Shown: positions 43,375 to 57,875, numbered from the stretch's first letter. The stretch: DNA of 64,000 nucleotides from Nepenthes gracilis (GCA_033239525.1 BSYO01000025.1:12806001-12870000), one strand, 5' to 3'. Notes: generated by a model from the letters alone, not told the origin. Numbers and translations: made by a program.

Positions 43375-45134
43375 TGTAGCAACCCAAGCTTAGTCCACGT
43401 TGCTGCATGACCATCACACGAAAAGCCCATCAATCTCAAAATTCATCAACATAATCATATTTAATATGATAACAACCAATAATGTCTAAATATCATCTAG
43501 ATACACTCGAAATTATGGAAAAATAATAACCCTAAAAACTATCATAACAAAATAGTGTATATGAATTTATCTTAACAATGATATAAAAATAAATTTCCGG
43601 TAGGCTCTCAAGCAAACCTAGCTTCACGCGTCTCTCCAACTCTAAAGGCAGTTCATCCCTATAACTTGTGTACTCTAAAAGAAAGAAATAGCAATAATGA
43701 GTTAAATGTTTGGAAAATAACAATCTAAAAAATTTATCTGTCAATAAATACTCTAAATACAAGACAAAATACAATATATATAAAGTAGTAATAGTTCTTA
43801 GATAGCAATAACTAATAATAATTAATGATATCAATAAATAGATTAATATGATAGGCTCAACAAACGATAATATCAACTGAATGTGTTTCTCAATATCTCA
43901 AAGGATATTCACCAAATTCTAATAAATTCAAATAAATATACCTCGGGGTCTCAAAATATTCCATATATTAAGGTTCTATCTTAAACTTTTTTGAAATCTA
44001 ACTTAATGTGATATCAAAATAATATAAAATAATATTAATTTTTTAAAATCTTATTATGTCACTATATATCAAAAGCCAATGTATTTACGTCCCATTAGTT
44101 GGATAATTACGACAAAACCCCCAACATTCATAATATATAATTACACCTACAATCCTGTAAGAGGCTATAGCCATAGCATACCGCATTCCACTTATGATGT
44201 CCCTTGTCGTGATTTCTCTAATACCATACAATATAATGATCATGAGATGTAAGCATCTCATTTCAAAATTAATCAATCTAAACCACTGTAAATGGATTAG
44301 ATATTGAAATAGTGTAAACTATCCTAAAGCCTTACAGATTTTTTATTCGTATAAATATCTTAGAATATTTGTACACTCTCTTTTGCTTAGCTATGAAAAG
44401 GAAATGCAATGTACTTATGCAAAACGAAGGAATCCACTAAAGAACCAATACACGAATGAATAGAGGAATTAATACGAGTACCAAAATTATCCCACATGTG
44501 CCCACCTCTCACCAAAGATTACAAACATTCTCTAAACTCACATCAAATTAGAATCAAGCTCCTAGATTTAAAAAACCTACAATTTAAACGACAATCTCGA
44601 ATATTTTCCTCTGACGTTCAAATCTCAACCTTGGCATTTGAACAGTAGCCTAGTCACCATTCAACACCGAGCCTAAATCTTCATAAAAATAGCTTAAATC
44701 CTCAATGAGGTTGTTAATTCCACCACAAAACTCTTATAATGTCATTTTGTACAATTATTCCTCATGAAATCAACATGAATTTTATGGATCTATGATATCT
44801 CTCAAGCTACTACCGAGCATTCAAACACCACCTCACAAGATATTCAAACATCAGGTCTGCAGACTATTTTCATCATGTATAATCAAGTATGAACATATGT
44901 ATAATATAAACCCAAATCTATACTACAATTCAGAAGTATACTACAAATCATGCCATTGAAAAATATATGTTCTATTATCGTGAAATCAATCAAGATCCTT
45001 CAGATTGATGAAACTAAGCGAAGCACATTCTGACATTCAAATGCTACTGCTTGTGGCGGTTAAATGTCAAACATAACGTTTCTACATTAGATCTACATTC
45101 GCACATAGTATACTCGCACATAGAATACAAGTAT
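43375..45134 (-). repeat. Old LTR-like repeat fragment in duplicated block, unit 2
   Basis: It begins TGTAGCAACCCAAGC on the plus strand and matches 33594-35303 along its length. Its presence in both units shows that it was there before the block was duplicated. Confidence 0.45.
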
Positions 45135-46383
45135 ACGCTGCCTCAAATAAATATCTATTTCTTTCTCTTACTTCTTGGTCTCCTTCATATTTTCACGGTA
45201 GCTGCTCCAAAATATTTTTCTCTCAAAACTTTAATAAAGTATATAAAGAGGGGCAAAACCCTGGAGGCTCCCAAGAGTTTTAAGTGTAGTATATTGTTAA
45301 CTTTGTCCTCCCATTAAACCTCTTAAATTCTGAATATCTCTCCCCCACCTCCCCTAAAAAAAAAAAACAAAAAGCCCCATTAGTCAAACGGTATCTCATT
45401 CTATTTTGCCAAATGAAATTACCTCCCAAAAAGATTAAATGTGGCAACTAGGCTTTGTGTTACCTTCCCTCCAAATATATTTATTTAATTTTGAATAACA
45501 TTCTCCCAATTATTTGAGATAACTTCAAGCCCTAAGAAAACTCCATAAGCCGAGCACCAAGTGAGAGTTTTCTTAATCTGAACTTGGAGAAATGATATCG
45601 ATAACATGTATTGGATCGAATACGTTAACATTCTGGCCAACCTGGATGCTTCCCGTGCCAATTTACAATCTTAGTTTACCATTATGCCCAATAAGTTGCC
45701 AAATGTTCTCATTTCCTCCATCAATTGAGACAATGATCCCACATTCCCAGAATAGGGCCCCCCAGAGTCTTGTTAAAATATTGCCGCTGAGTATCCTAAC
45801 TTCCAATGAGCGTTTCAATCGACTGAGCAATTTAAACTCCTCCAAATTATAGAGTTCTCATAATATAGTCCATTTTCATTTTTATGTCACCAAAATTTCA
45901 TATTTCAATATTCTTCTCAATAACCGGCAATCATATTCCTTCAATAATTTCAAATCTCCATCCAAAACCTCTATACCGCCAATAAGATCGAGTTTCTCAA
46001 ACTCCAATCCTATCTTACCAATCATGGAATTTCATTTCCACGATCTCCTCATGAACCACAACAAAATGAAACCACTGAATAATGTCATTATCATGTTGTC
46101 GACAAGGGACTTACTCTCCTACGTCATGCATCCTTGCCCCTCACTTCTAGTTGCAGGCCTTCCAAATTTTCTACCTATCTCATAGATAGGTTACACACTT
46201 TGATGTTGTCCCAAATGTAACGAGTCTGGTTGCTTTCCCTCTAGTCTACCATGGTCCGCACCTCTTTCACTTTCAACAGTTGCGGCATCGGCATCTATCT
46301 CTAATTCTCTCCCTCCATATCCCTTACTGCACCCACCCACCTAAACCCCTCACCATTACACCAACACAACCACATCTTAGCAC
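45135..46383. other. Spacer, probably including copia-derived DNA
   Basis: No intact gene. 46200-46380 on the plus strand translates to a Ser/Pro/His-rich stretch of the kind found between integrase and reverse transcriptase of copia elements, directly before the recognisable copia fragment. A short sequence at 45748-45785 (CCAGAATAGGGC, CAGAGTCTTGTT) recurs at 36480-36520. Confidence 0.35.
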
Positions 46384-47090
46384 TTCATGATCGCTAATTC
46401 TATGAATACCGTCTTTAAACCAAAACAGCTCTACCTTGTCACCAAACATCCTGTGCCACCATCCCTGGAACAAAACTGCACCTCTCAAATACTAGATATG
46501 CCATCCAAAACTAATCATTGGAGGGTTTCAATATCTCACCATGACATGCCCCAACATAGCCTTCTGCGGTTAATAAGTTGGCCTAATTCCTGAACAATCA
46601 ATGCTTCGTAACCATTGGACAACATTAACTAGTGTTTGAAGAACACTGTGAATCACCACCTATTTATCTCCAAAGAAAAAAAAAAAGAATTGACGCTGCA
46701 ATGTAATTCCAATATAGATTGGGCAGGGGATCAGCGCCACTGCACTTCAAATCGGCAAATGTACTTTTCTTCAGTGCTATGCCTATTTCTTGGCGTACCT
46801 GCAAGCAGCATGCATTAGGCCAATTACAAAGACTGAGGCTCCATAACATCTGAAATTATTCTGGTTCGTCATTCCACAGTGCCCCCCTCCCCCCAGTTTT
46901 CCAGTGACAATATTGGCACTACTCATCTAAGCTTAAATCATGTAGTTCAACGCATGAAGCACAATGCCATTGATCTCCACTTTGTAAGCAACGGCATTTT
47001 ATCAGTATCACATCTCAACACAACGGACTAGCTTGAGGACCTCCTCACCAAACCGCTTACACGAAAATGCTTCCAAATTTGCGCAACAAG
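46384..47090 (+). pseudogene. Collapsed Ty1/copia pol
   Basis: Three pieces of copia polyprotein follow in the normal order. 46384-46593 has FKPKQLYLVTKHPVPPSLEQ, typical of the linker just before reverse transcriptase. 46700-46818 has NIDWAGDQRHCTSNRQMYF, from RNase H. 46906-47090 has DNIGTTHLSLNH, MKHNAIDLHFV and LEDLLTKPLTRKCF, the end of RNase H. Reverse transcriptase is almost wholly deleted and there are stops, for example one within NTTD-stop-LEDLLT. Non-functional. Confidence 0.75.
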
Positions 47091-49590
47091 CTAGGCATTG
47101 CGATGGAATGCCTATCCTGTGGAAGCATAATAAGATACTCCATTGTCCTTACAATTACCTATTTAGCTTCATTTTACACAATTTCAATTACTTAGACTAG
47201 TTGTATTCTACACCGTCGCAATTACCAAGATTAGCTTGCCTTGCATTTCATTTGGCAAGATACGTGGCATATTATAATTGCATATAACTATCTCCTTGAG
47301 TATATATTCAAATATGATTAATGGAAAATGTGTGGGCTTACAATCTCATTACACGATACCCAGCCTTTATTGTATAAAGATCAAACCTTACACAAATAAA
47401 ATATCATTTAGTTTGCAATTTAATACTCCAACATTGGATCTCTCTCAATAGCAACACTGTTACTCTCTCACTCTTACAACATGGAATAACATTTTCTCTA
47501 AATAAAAATATAAACAAGTGAATTATAATTACTTAAACAAATTTCTCTAAAATATGAAGCTTTTAATATCAAGCGGAGAAAACTAAATACTCTCAATGCT
47601 TACAATCGTTTTAACCAAGTGGGGTCAATACAGCTAGAACAAGTATTGAAAGCTTATAATTCAAAGAAACACAGATGAATCGAGTGCTTAGTGCCTGTGA
47701 TGAAATCATTAGAGATCTTTCGGATGGAAGAAACACAACACAAAAGACAAATCTTGCTTTGAACAATGAAGATCCTAATAGTATGTCATTCTATTAATTT
47801 ACAGCCAGAATATACTTGTTTTAATCCATATAATGCCTTTTATAGTCAACTGGCCAAGTATAAAGAAATTGACCACTTGGGAAAAAGTTGAATGTAAACC
47901 TTATCATGTCATTTTTTATTCATGATAACTACAATCAGAGCATGTATAAAAATAACATTTTGATAAAGCAAAAGTCTTCTCAGATCAATACCAAAAGTGA
48001 GTCCAAATTCTCTTCCTAGTGGTCTTTCCATTTCATATTTTCTTCACCCCATGATGATGATTTTTCCTTTGAGAGATTCTATCCTTATGTTGAGCTTGTA
48101 ATAATCTATATCCATCCTTACAAAAGAATCTTTAACGTCTATCAAGGAAGGCTTTAGTTGCGTAAGTTCCTCCAAATTGCATCTTCATTGGTGAAGCAAG
48201 GTTTTCTTAGTTTTTACCCATATCGGTCCTTGTCATTGTCACCTTTGAGGAAAGCACTTGAGGCTGTCACTAATCTTTATACTTTTATGGAGTTAAAAGG
48301 AACAATCTCTCTTCTTTTTCATGAAATAACGGAAGTGCAGGATTTTAACAAGCAGGAGCCTCAATCAGTCCATCCGACGGCACCACTTAATTGAAGTCTT
48401 TTGTTATTCCAAAGACTAAAGAAAGGAAAATTTGAAGTGTTAAAGATGGTTTTAAGCAGAAGAAGCATCCATTCTCTATAAATAATGAGATCTACTGCTT
48501 CATTTTTTATACAGTCTTTGTCAAGGAGAAGTGGGAAGACTTTTGCTTGATTTTGAGGTAGATATTTTGGAAGTGACATTTTACAAATTGACCAAGATAT
48601 TTTCTTTTCTAGCATTTTTAATTTGAGTTGCTACAATAGGAACTACTTTGAATAAATCAGGATTAGTGGTCGATTTTGATGAATCAACTAATGCACTCTT
48701 AATAGTCAGAAAAGCCTCCATCAGAGTTTTCTTTATAACAAATGGAGTGATAGGTGATTTAACTAAAGAAGTGGATTCTAGGTAAATGAATAATTAATAT
48801 TTCAAAGGAAGAAAGTGAAAAATTAAGAAAAACATTTTTTTTTTTTTGAGAGATCAAAAAGAAAATATGGGTAAACCTGAGAATGAGAGATTATAGGAGA
48901 GCATATGGCACAAAGAGAATAAGAAAGACAGGACGGTGCTAGATAAAATATTACAGCACCGTTAGTAAAAATTTTTAACACCTATTTTTGAATAATATCT
49001 AATATTTAAAAATTATTATTACAACAATGTATGTGTGTATGAAAACCTGGTTATATCTTTTTTTTTTTATTTTGTTAAAAAGATATTTCACATATTTTTA
49101 AAGTATGGTAAAAATTTATATTAAATTTAAACATATAGCCAGTTTAGATCTCAAGTTCATAACAGTATTGTAAAATTTTTTTATCATAGAACTATTCAAC
49201 TGGTGAATTTTACTGACCGCTGAATTAAAATTTTAAAAAGTCTTTAAAATATTTGGATAGATTTAAGATTAGCCCATCATACTCGTTTAAAATTTAATTT
49301 CCACGCAGTTTGTAAATTCATATGCATCACAACATTATATTACTATCAAATAATGCCATTAGTATAAATCTAAACGATCAATGGATCATCAGCACTATAC
49401 TTGTCAAGTAGTATCATTGTTTCCTACCCTAAAGCCACTATTAAAAAAAAAAAGGCATTTATTTGATCTTTCATATCATATTTTATAATTCATGTAAAGC
49501 TTTAATTAATTTATCACATGACCTGGTAGAATTTTAACTTCAAAATTAGGATTTGTACATGGACATTTTGGAGTTCAGTTATAATAAATT
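47091..49590. other. Copia 3' flank and gene-free spacer
   Basis: 47091-47450 probably belongs to the 3' end of the copia relic, but LTR borders cannot be set. Beyond it there are only unsupported short frames, for example 48158-48394 plus strand, whose 78-residue product matches nothing I recognise. Confidence 0.35.
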
Positions 49591-49603
49591 AAAGTATATT
49601 ATT

Positions 49604-49905
49604 ACAATTTGAAAAAGTCCAAACAAATGATATGTAGGGGAAGCAGTAAAACCAGATTTCCCATTTTAATCTGTGGCCAAGAATTTAAATTCATAAATAG
49701 CTTGTGCCTTATAATAGCCAAATGGAGTTATTAGCTTTCCGGAGGTTATTTGCAATAAATTGATGAATACCATTGCAATTTGAAAGAGTCAAAACAAATG
49801 ATATATGAGGGTAGCCATAAAATGGCCAAGAATCAAGATCCATAAATAGTTTATCTTATAATAGGCAAATGTAGTTCTAAAAAGTCTATAAATATAGCCC
49901 ATGTA
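49604..49905 (+). promoter_or_regulatory. Doubled upstream module of NETWORKED-like copy 3
   Basis: The sequence from CAATTTGAAAAAGTC to the TTATAATAG box occurs twice in tandem (about 49604-49735 and 49771-49870); only the second leads into TATAAATA at 49887-49894. A GA microsatellite follows at 49930-49965. Copies 1 and 2 have a single module. Confidence 0.55.
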
Positions 49906-49929
49906 TATCCATTTTCATGCTATGAACTT

Positions 49930-49965
49930 TTCAGAGAAAGAGAGAGAGAGAGAGAGGGAGAGGGA
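49930..49965. repeat. (GA)n tract in the probable 5' leader of copy 3
   Basis: An expanded form of the GA-rich leader found in copies 1, 2 and 4. Confidence 0.8.
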
Positions 49966-50452
49966 AACACAATATAATTTGACAACTATTTCAGAGGTGT
50001 CGAGGTTGGGATCCTTAAGAAGGCAGCATGCTCAGAGTTGGTTCGCAGTTTATGAATTTTGATTTCCAAGCAGGCTAATAGTAACACAAGGATGAAAGGT
50101 TTTTCCATAACTCAATTTTTCTCTAGTTTCAATTTTTCATCATCACTTAGAATATTCAATTTAGTATTTATAACTATTTGATGGTAAAGAGTGTGACAAT
50201 GTTCTTGCTATATTTTCGAATCTAAGAAAAGGAGGTACAGAAATTTTAAAGAGAACTATTTTATTCGTTTTTTTTCCTGTATTCTCTAATGTTTTTCTTT
50301 CATTTTTCTCATAATATCAAACCAACATGGTTGCTTTTGAAATAACTCCTTTTATGAGATTTGTTGATTTTAAAATGTATTAGCATTAACTGTGAACTTA
50401 AGGAAATTTGTAATGGCCTGACATAAATTTTGCATCATCTTTTCAACCAGAG

Positions 50453-52379
50453 ATGGATGCCACAATCAAGCTAATTTAAGAAGATGCAAATTCAATAGCA
50501 AGGAATATGACATGTCCTATAGGAAACAGCCAGAGCTCTTGAAACTGGTTGAAGAATTCTACCGTACTTACAGTTCATTAGCAGAAAGAAATGACGATGC
50601 AAAGGGGGCAGCTGCTTCAAGCACACTGAACCACGAGAGATGCATCTCCCGGCCAAGTATCTTTTCTCTTTGCTGATGATGCGCCCTCAACTTCTAAGCC
50701 ACACACTCCTTTCAACGGGCTTCCAATTCATGCATTTGATCCCGAAGAATCTGGCACTGCAGTAAGTAGAAAGGGATTGAAACATCAGGAGGAAGATCGA
50801 GAAGGTTTAGCTCAATTACTAAATGAGAATCAAAATATCAAAACTAGGATTCTTATTGAGTCTGAGCATGCCCATAAGGCTGAAATTGAGCTGTAAATAT
50901 TAACACAAATCCTTATTAAAACAGAAGGCAAAAGAGATGCAATCTTCATCAAATCCCGACAAATTTCAGGGAGGTTATCTAATTTGATAAAAGATATTGT
51001 TCCTGCCCAAAAGTATACCACGGAACTTAAAATGCATGCTAATATGCTAAATGAGCAAATTGGAAGACCAAAAAATGAAGTTGAGGTCTTAAAGAAAGAA
51101 ATTCTCCAACTAAAACAAGAGAGAGAAAATGTGGCATCACTATACAACCACTGCATGGAAATCATACACAATCAGTAGAATGAATTAATAGAAGCACAAG
51201 TACATGCTGTGTGGTTTAGCAATGTGATTCACTTAGAGTATGCAAAATTTGTTAGTTCTGAAGAATAACGTATTACTTTGGAAATAGTAAATCAATCTTT
51301 GCTTTCAAAGACCGATAATCTAGTACGAAAACTAGAAATAAATGACAGTCAACTCCTTAAGAAGCAAGCCGATCCGGAAAAACTTCAAGATTATTTACAA
51401 GATAAAAAATGCTCATTTGTTCAAGTTGAAGGTAAGCTCCATTTATTGCCAAATTTGCATGCCCAATCTCAAGAGGAGCAGAAAGCAATCGCTTTGGAGG
51501 TGAGAAATGGGTTCTAAATGATGAAGGACTTGAAAATGTGCGAGAAGGATGTAGAAGTAGAGAGAAGGGTGTTGGGACAAGAAAAACAAAATCTAAATGA
51601 CCTGGTTTTTTACTCCTCTAATGGAAATAGCAGGAGATAAAAAGGCCAGCCTAATTATCAAATTTTACAATGCTGGGAAATAGCCAAGTTGGGATGCTAG
51701 CACGATCTAATGGACATAAAGACTCAAGCACAACCATCAGGGGCCTATGGTGGATGATATTCTAAACCATGAGCTTGACATTGAAGAGTAAAATAGCATG
51801 CATGCCTTTTCAGAATCACAGAGAGAGGAAGGGTTGGGAGTGGATAAGCTAGAAGTTTCAAAGAAAGGTAACAATTCAAATGAAGAGTGAAAAATGGAAA
51901 AAATCTTAGATAGATTTGCTCCAAATGCACAGAATTTGATAGGCCTATAATCTTCAGTGCAACAAGTGAAAGCAAAACTGGAGATTTTCAAGAGGAAGAA
52001 AATTGGCAAGGATGTGGATTATGACAAGCTGTGAGAACAGTTGCAGGATGTTGAGAACTCTGTGATGCAGCTATTTGGTATGAATACTGAGCTGACAGAG
52101 AACATTGAGGGTCATCCCTCGACTTTAGATGCCATTGCATCAACTGAGCTGGACAAGATTGGGAAAGTGCAAAAAAGGATGGTCTTTAATGAGGTGAGAA
52201 GAGGGTTTGAAAGGTTCAAAAGGTTGCAAGTACAGATACAAAAGATCCAATATGCCTTGCAGGAATTGGAGAACAAGAAGAAAATTAAAGGAAGATGCAG
52301 ATTCTCCCTAATTCACATGGGCATTCCACTGAGAAATTTCAAGTGCAGCAGCAGACAACAGGCTTTTGTGGCTGCTTGA
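50453..52379 (+). pseudogene. Truncated NETWORKED-1/KIP1-like pseudogene (copy 3)
   Basis: It aligns with copy 1 from the same ATG just after a CCAG acceptor, but has TAA at codon 9 (50477), a frameshift soon after, and many later stops. Open pieces at 50984-51178, 51278-51517 and 52041-52379 keep the coiled coil and carboxy tail. It retains about 30 bases near 51560-51590 (AGGGTGTTGGGACAAGAAAA) that copies 1 and 2 lack and copy 4 has, so it is closer to the ancestor there. Its tail (FSLIHMGIPLRNFKCSSRQQ) is longer than that of copies 1 and 2. The tryptophan-rich NAB exon is missing here too. Confidence 0.85.
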
Positions 52380-55300
52380 GACTATCAACTAACGAAATTT
52401 GATGTAAACACGGAGTGTTGAGGAGTTGAATCTACATTTTTGTTCCTTATATTGCTACCTGTCTTTTTCCCTTTTTTTATATATTTTGAACACAACAGTT
52501 TTTTGAAAATGATTTGACATGTCTAGATGTATCATTGAGGGGGAATTTGTAGAAAAATATACCCATCTAATGAGCATACTTGTATTCAAATCAAATCCTT
52601 TGTAAGATATTGTTTGATAATGCACTTCTTGGGTAGTAATATATTTTGGCCAATCAAACTGTGAGTTACCAAGGCAAGACACTTTGGCAATCTACATCTC
52701 ATCTCTTTTCTCCCCTCCCTAGTAAAGTTTGGGTTTTATAATGATTCTCCTAAAATTTAACCTCATTTGTCCTCCTAACGGTTGAGATCCAATCTTATAA
52801 TATCGAAGGTTAATATTAAAATAAAAATTTAAATATTATCTCATTCTTTATCACTTTTAAATGATCCCAACTATTGAAAGGATAAATAAGCGTAATAGTT
52901 AGAAATATCATAACAAAATCCGCAAAGTTCACCTTTCCTTTCATGATATGCTTCTCCTTCATGAAAACAAATTGACCATTTAAATTTTAAACACTTCATT
53001 ATAAGAGAGTCCACATGTAATTACACAATGAATTGCATTATCTTCACTAGTTTTTCATATATTCTTTGCATAGATTGCCTAGCATCTTTAACATTGATCC
53101 AAAACAAAAAGGCATGAAACAAATAAATCTCTCTGATTCTTCTATCATATTCATCGAATACTGCAGGAAAATGCTAAGAAAGTCTAACACAAACATGAAA
53201 AAGGGTGTGAACTTCTTGTAGACAAATCTTGAGGATGGTTATGTTTCATCCTAGTTTATTCTTCTATCATTTTCTAGCAGAAAAAGGAAAATGGATACAA
53301 AACTATAAAAATCAACTAAAAGACTTACCTGATATGAGTTCTTGAACTTGTCTTCAGTCAGTTTCACATGAGCTGATTGCTCATGGTTTATAGGGCATGG
53401 CTTTTTCTGCTACCCTAATTTTTTAGGCCGATCTCAGGACTGGACCGTCTTCTACATGGATCAAAGTGTAGTCATTGCCTGCTTTACATGAGATGGCTAT
53501 ACAACAGTACTTGCAGCTTTACTAATCCTCTCAATGCACATGATGCTTTTCTTTTGAATTTATTTGGATCTATGAAAGTTTAATAGAATAGAAAAGAAGG
53601 ATAAATGAAAAAACCTTTCTGTGTTTAGATTATATGAAAAATCACAATGAAAAAGTATAATAAAAAATATGCATTAAAATATTCATATTTGAGGAATGTA
53701 ATTTTCCTTTTATTTTCATTCATTTTTATTTTTTTCATTAATTTTCTTTCTGTTAAACTTTTATACATCCAAATAATCCTTCCTATAAGACAAATACAAT
53801 GCTCAATGCTTTCCCCTTCTCCTCTGTCTCTTTATCATCCTTCTCCGTACTATGTTTCACAACATATATACCCAACCTTGACACATTTAATTTTGCACAT
53901 AAGAAAATACAATGATACAATAAAAGATTGTACAAGAATTTCGATCGACAAACCCACATAATAGCATATGCCATCGTCATATAGGCAAGGTATGATATTC
54001 TGAAAGTAAATTAGCCATCAATTCCTTCACCCACCCACCATCGAACTCTATCCCAAGCATCTAAACCACTATGCCTCTAGGTCTTACCCTCCCCTTGATT
54101 CTCTAAATTTCCCATGTCAAATTTATCATTTGCATGATTGGAAGCTTATCGGTAAACAAACAATATTTACAAATATAATTATGTGCAACTTACTAGCCAA
54201 ATAATATAAAGGCCCAAGACAACCCACGTTTTCTTAATATTAGCCATTCATAATTTGAAACCATATCTCTCGATTGTGTTGAAAGAAACAACTCCCATCT
54301 TCAATAGGTTCACCCCAAATTGAATTAACATTCTTAACAAATTGGAAAAAAAACTGCAACAATTTTGATTAAAGCCACAAGTCAGATAAAATGCCAAAAG
54401 CACCATATTGCAACCCGCAACATATTAAGATGACCTTATTGGAATATCCTTGGTGGCATCAAATGCATGAAATATTCCAGAACTCCATAACATCCACAAA
54501 AAGTGCATCTCCACTGCCCAATGGAGAGCTCAAGTAATTTTTGATCAAAATAAACAGCCACAGCAGTCCATCTCAAGGCAACGATTTTTGCAATTAATAT
54601 CCAATGATACCTCAAACTTTCCATAGCAATCTGCATTACATAGAAGTGTATGAGTTTATCTAAACGTAGTTGTCAGTATCCATTTGTTATTGCAATCCTT
54701 CATATCAAAATATCCTTGAGAACAAACAAATAAAATTAACAAGGTTGGTTTCCATTCTATGTTATCATAGAGTGGACTACTGCAATGCAAACTGTGTTAA
54801 GAGCAGCAAATCCTACATCTTCCATCCAGCAAATCCTACCACTTCCATCCACACAGTCACTATCCTCAAAAATGCTTGATTTTTTCATAATGTAGAAGTT
54901 TTTCAAGACAAACCTCACAAAAGTCATGGAGAAATGGCCAACTAGTCTGTCAACCATATGAATATGTAGGGAAAACCCACACTTCATCAGCAAAAAAATT
55001 TATTTTCAATGCAAATAAATCTTCGCAAAGAGAAACCTAAATAAAAAATCATTGTTTAACTAATTGTCAAGAAACACATAAGAATATCCATATGCTTTGC
55101 GAATTCAATTGTTTCACAGTTATAGACATCAAATTACCAGCTAAACACTCCTAGTTATGTAACATCATTAATAATTTTGTGAAATATAATTTAGAATATG
55201 CAAGTACTGAGGATTGACAAAACAAGGATGTGGACTTTTAAGACACATATCAGCAACTTGGTCCTCAGAAACAAATTCCTAGGGTCACAGATAGTGGACA

Positions 55301-55653
55301 AATCTCTGATGTTTGGAACTCTATCCTATTTAGGTTGCCAACCATTGGACACATGTAAGGACTGAATTATTCATGAATATTTTGCTTCCGTTTATTTATA
55401 GGGTCTAAACAAATTGAAAGTAGGGATCCACTAGTCCTCTCACAAACCAACATACACACACAGATATTCTAGGGGGAAAAAACATGAATAAGAATGAAAT
55501 CAGCTTGAAAATGGATTTTCTCCATCAATATCCATGAGTGTAGGAAAACAATCCATTTCCCTACACCTGATCAAACAAATAAATCTACTCTAAATGGAAG
55601 AATGAATTGGTTTAATAAAGATTCTTGCTCCGAAGAAGTTTTAGCAATAAACA
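52380..55653. other. 3' flank of copy 3 and gene-free spacer
   Basis: The first 320 bases match the 3' flanks of copies 1 and 2. The rest is AT-rich. Short minus-strand frames at 54436-54636 and 54757-54993 have no recognised features. Confidence 0.4.
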
Positions 55654-56884
55654 TGTGACGCTCCGACCCCGAGTAACCCAACCAGACCTGAAATGGTCAC
55701 GCAGAAACCCAAAATTATAAACAACCTTATAAATGCATCACTAAATACAATATAATATTTATAATTTTCATAATAAATTTCCTAAAGATAATAAATGTCT
55801 TCAATATTACAATCCTGGGAATGCAATCCTGATAATATAATTAAATAAAATCTCGACCAATTGAACTAACTCTAGAACTTTCTGTCACGAGTTTCTAATC
55901 CCAAGATCGTCTCTATCTTGAAGTTCCTCGGCAACAGTCCAATATTTTCTAACCTATCATAAACTTCTACTCCGGAGCCAATAAAATATAAATGTGAGCA
56001 ATATTTCCAATAAGTAAATAAATTAATAAAACAACAAAATGCAATAAAACATCTCAGATGATAATAACATAATAATTACATAAAATAAATTGACAATTAT
56101 AGAAAATTTAACAACCTATCGTATTCATAACTCAAAGGTCACATGACAACAAATCATTAGAGATGCAACGTGGATTCCACCGAATCCGAGTATCAATCAC
56201 GACATATGTTCCATTGAACCAATCACAAAAGACGTCCCAATGATATGAGATGTTATGAAAGTCTACTTGAATCTTATACATCACTGTGAACCATAAATCC
56301 ACACACCCGTCCTACGGCTAGGTAACCCTTGAGATACCGATGCTCGCAAGTTTGACAAATGATCCTATGGTCTCATGATACTTGCCAACTATAGTGCACA
56401 AGTACCGTATCCAACCCACACAAACAATATTCCCGTTACCCATCGATTAACCCGCACGTATTTTGTGATCCTCTAATACACGTCCTTTTGGGAACAAAAT
56501 ACTCATAACATCAACAAGTCAAATCCAACACCACCTCAGTACGATATCCACCGATATCTTATACACTAGGTTTACAGGATTATAAGCATCCATCCAAATG
56601 ACCTTAATTTCTGAAATATAGATTCAATATCGAAAAAGAGTAGACTATAATAAAGTGTCGTAGCCTTCCATTTGACTCGACACCTTAGTGTTTTCATACG
56701 CTCTCCTTAACTTAGCCATAGAGTGCTAATAAATGTACACACACAATAAAGTTAACGTAAAGAATAGAATCTTGAAATATACCAAGAAAATACATGAATA
56801 AAGACTAAACTAACCAAACGGTTATTATTATTTCAAACAAGCTAAACTCGCATACGTAGATTTATTATAAACATAAACACATTC

Positions 56885-56889
<5 letters not shown>

Positions 56890-56924
<35 letters not shown>

Positions 56925-56932
56925 TCTCTCTG
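56890..56932. repeat. (TA)n microsatellite
   Basis: About 21 TA units lie inside the LTR-like repeat. Confidence 0.95.
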
Positions 56933-57875
56933 CCAACACACACACTGCCACATGGCAGTACAATATAATTAATGATTTATTATTTATTTATATTTATATT
57001 TATTTAATTTATCATTTATTCAACCCATACATACTACACCCGTATATCTGCGCGTGATTATACCCACTAACAATACCCATTTACGCAACTAAAGCCCAAC
57101 AAAATCTTCACCATTTCACTTTCCTTATACGGCCGAACAGAGGGCGAATGCTCTGGTTTTGAAGCCAATTTCCACCTCACAGAAATTGGTTTTGAACCCA
57201 ATTTACTATCATGGCATGATAGTAAGAAGATTAGAATCAACGAGAAGACAGGAAAGATTCACTTGCAGAAATTAGGATTGTTACTTGCCTGATAAACAAT
57301 GGCGGCTAGGGTTTAACGGCGGCTAGGGTTTGCAGCAGCAGTGGCGATGGCACAAACTGACGACGGCAACAGCAACAAATGGCGAACGTTGGTGGCACAC
57401 TTCTGAACCCAAAATGGCGACTGCAACCACAACTGCAGACGACGACGACTCTGGCATAGGAGACTTTGTCTGCAGAGGCTCCGACCACCTACACCACTAC
57501 CGCATGGCTCTATTTATAACCCACAGCAATGGCCTACTGATTAAATGAGGCAAACGAAATCGCCAATAAAACGTATTCAGATTTGGCAATGAGAGGTGAA
57601 TGGACTGAGTGGCGGCGTCTGTTCACGGAAGAGAAATCAAGTGAGATGGCCGATTAAATGAGAAAATAAAGAGAAGAAGGGGAAGGGGCCGACGAAAACC
57701 AGAAAAGGCCGAAGAGAAGAGAGGAAGGAAAGAGGGGTGGCCAGAAAGAGGGGAGAAATTTCCAAAATGCGAGAGAGAGAAAGAGGGAGTGTCGAAACGA
57801 GAGAGATGAGACGGGAGTGAGAGATGAAACGCAGAAAGAGGAAGGAAGAATTGAGAAGGAGAGGCGACGACACTA

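Larger units (their letters stand above)
39006..45134 (+). repeat. Duplicated block, unit 2 (contains NETWORKED-like copy 2)
   Basis: Partner of 29111-35303 in direct orientation. It includes the upstream region, the gene with a nonsense codon, the 3' flank and the same old LTR-like fragment. Confidence 0.88.

Noticed and set aside
48158..48394. 78-residue plus-strand frame
   Set aside because: No recognisable domain, no promoter or splice context, and length expected by chance.
57306..57548. Overlapping short frames in a GC-rich patch
   Set aside because: Both strands are open because of GGC/GCA-rich composition; they lie inside an LTR-like repeat.
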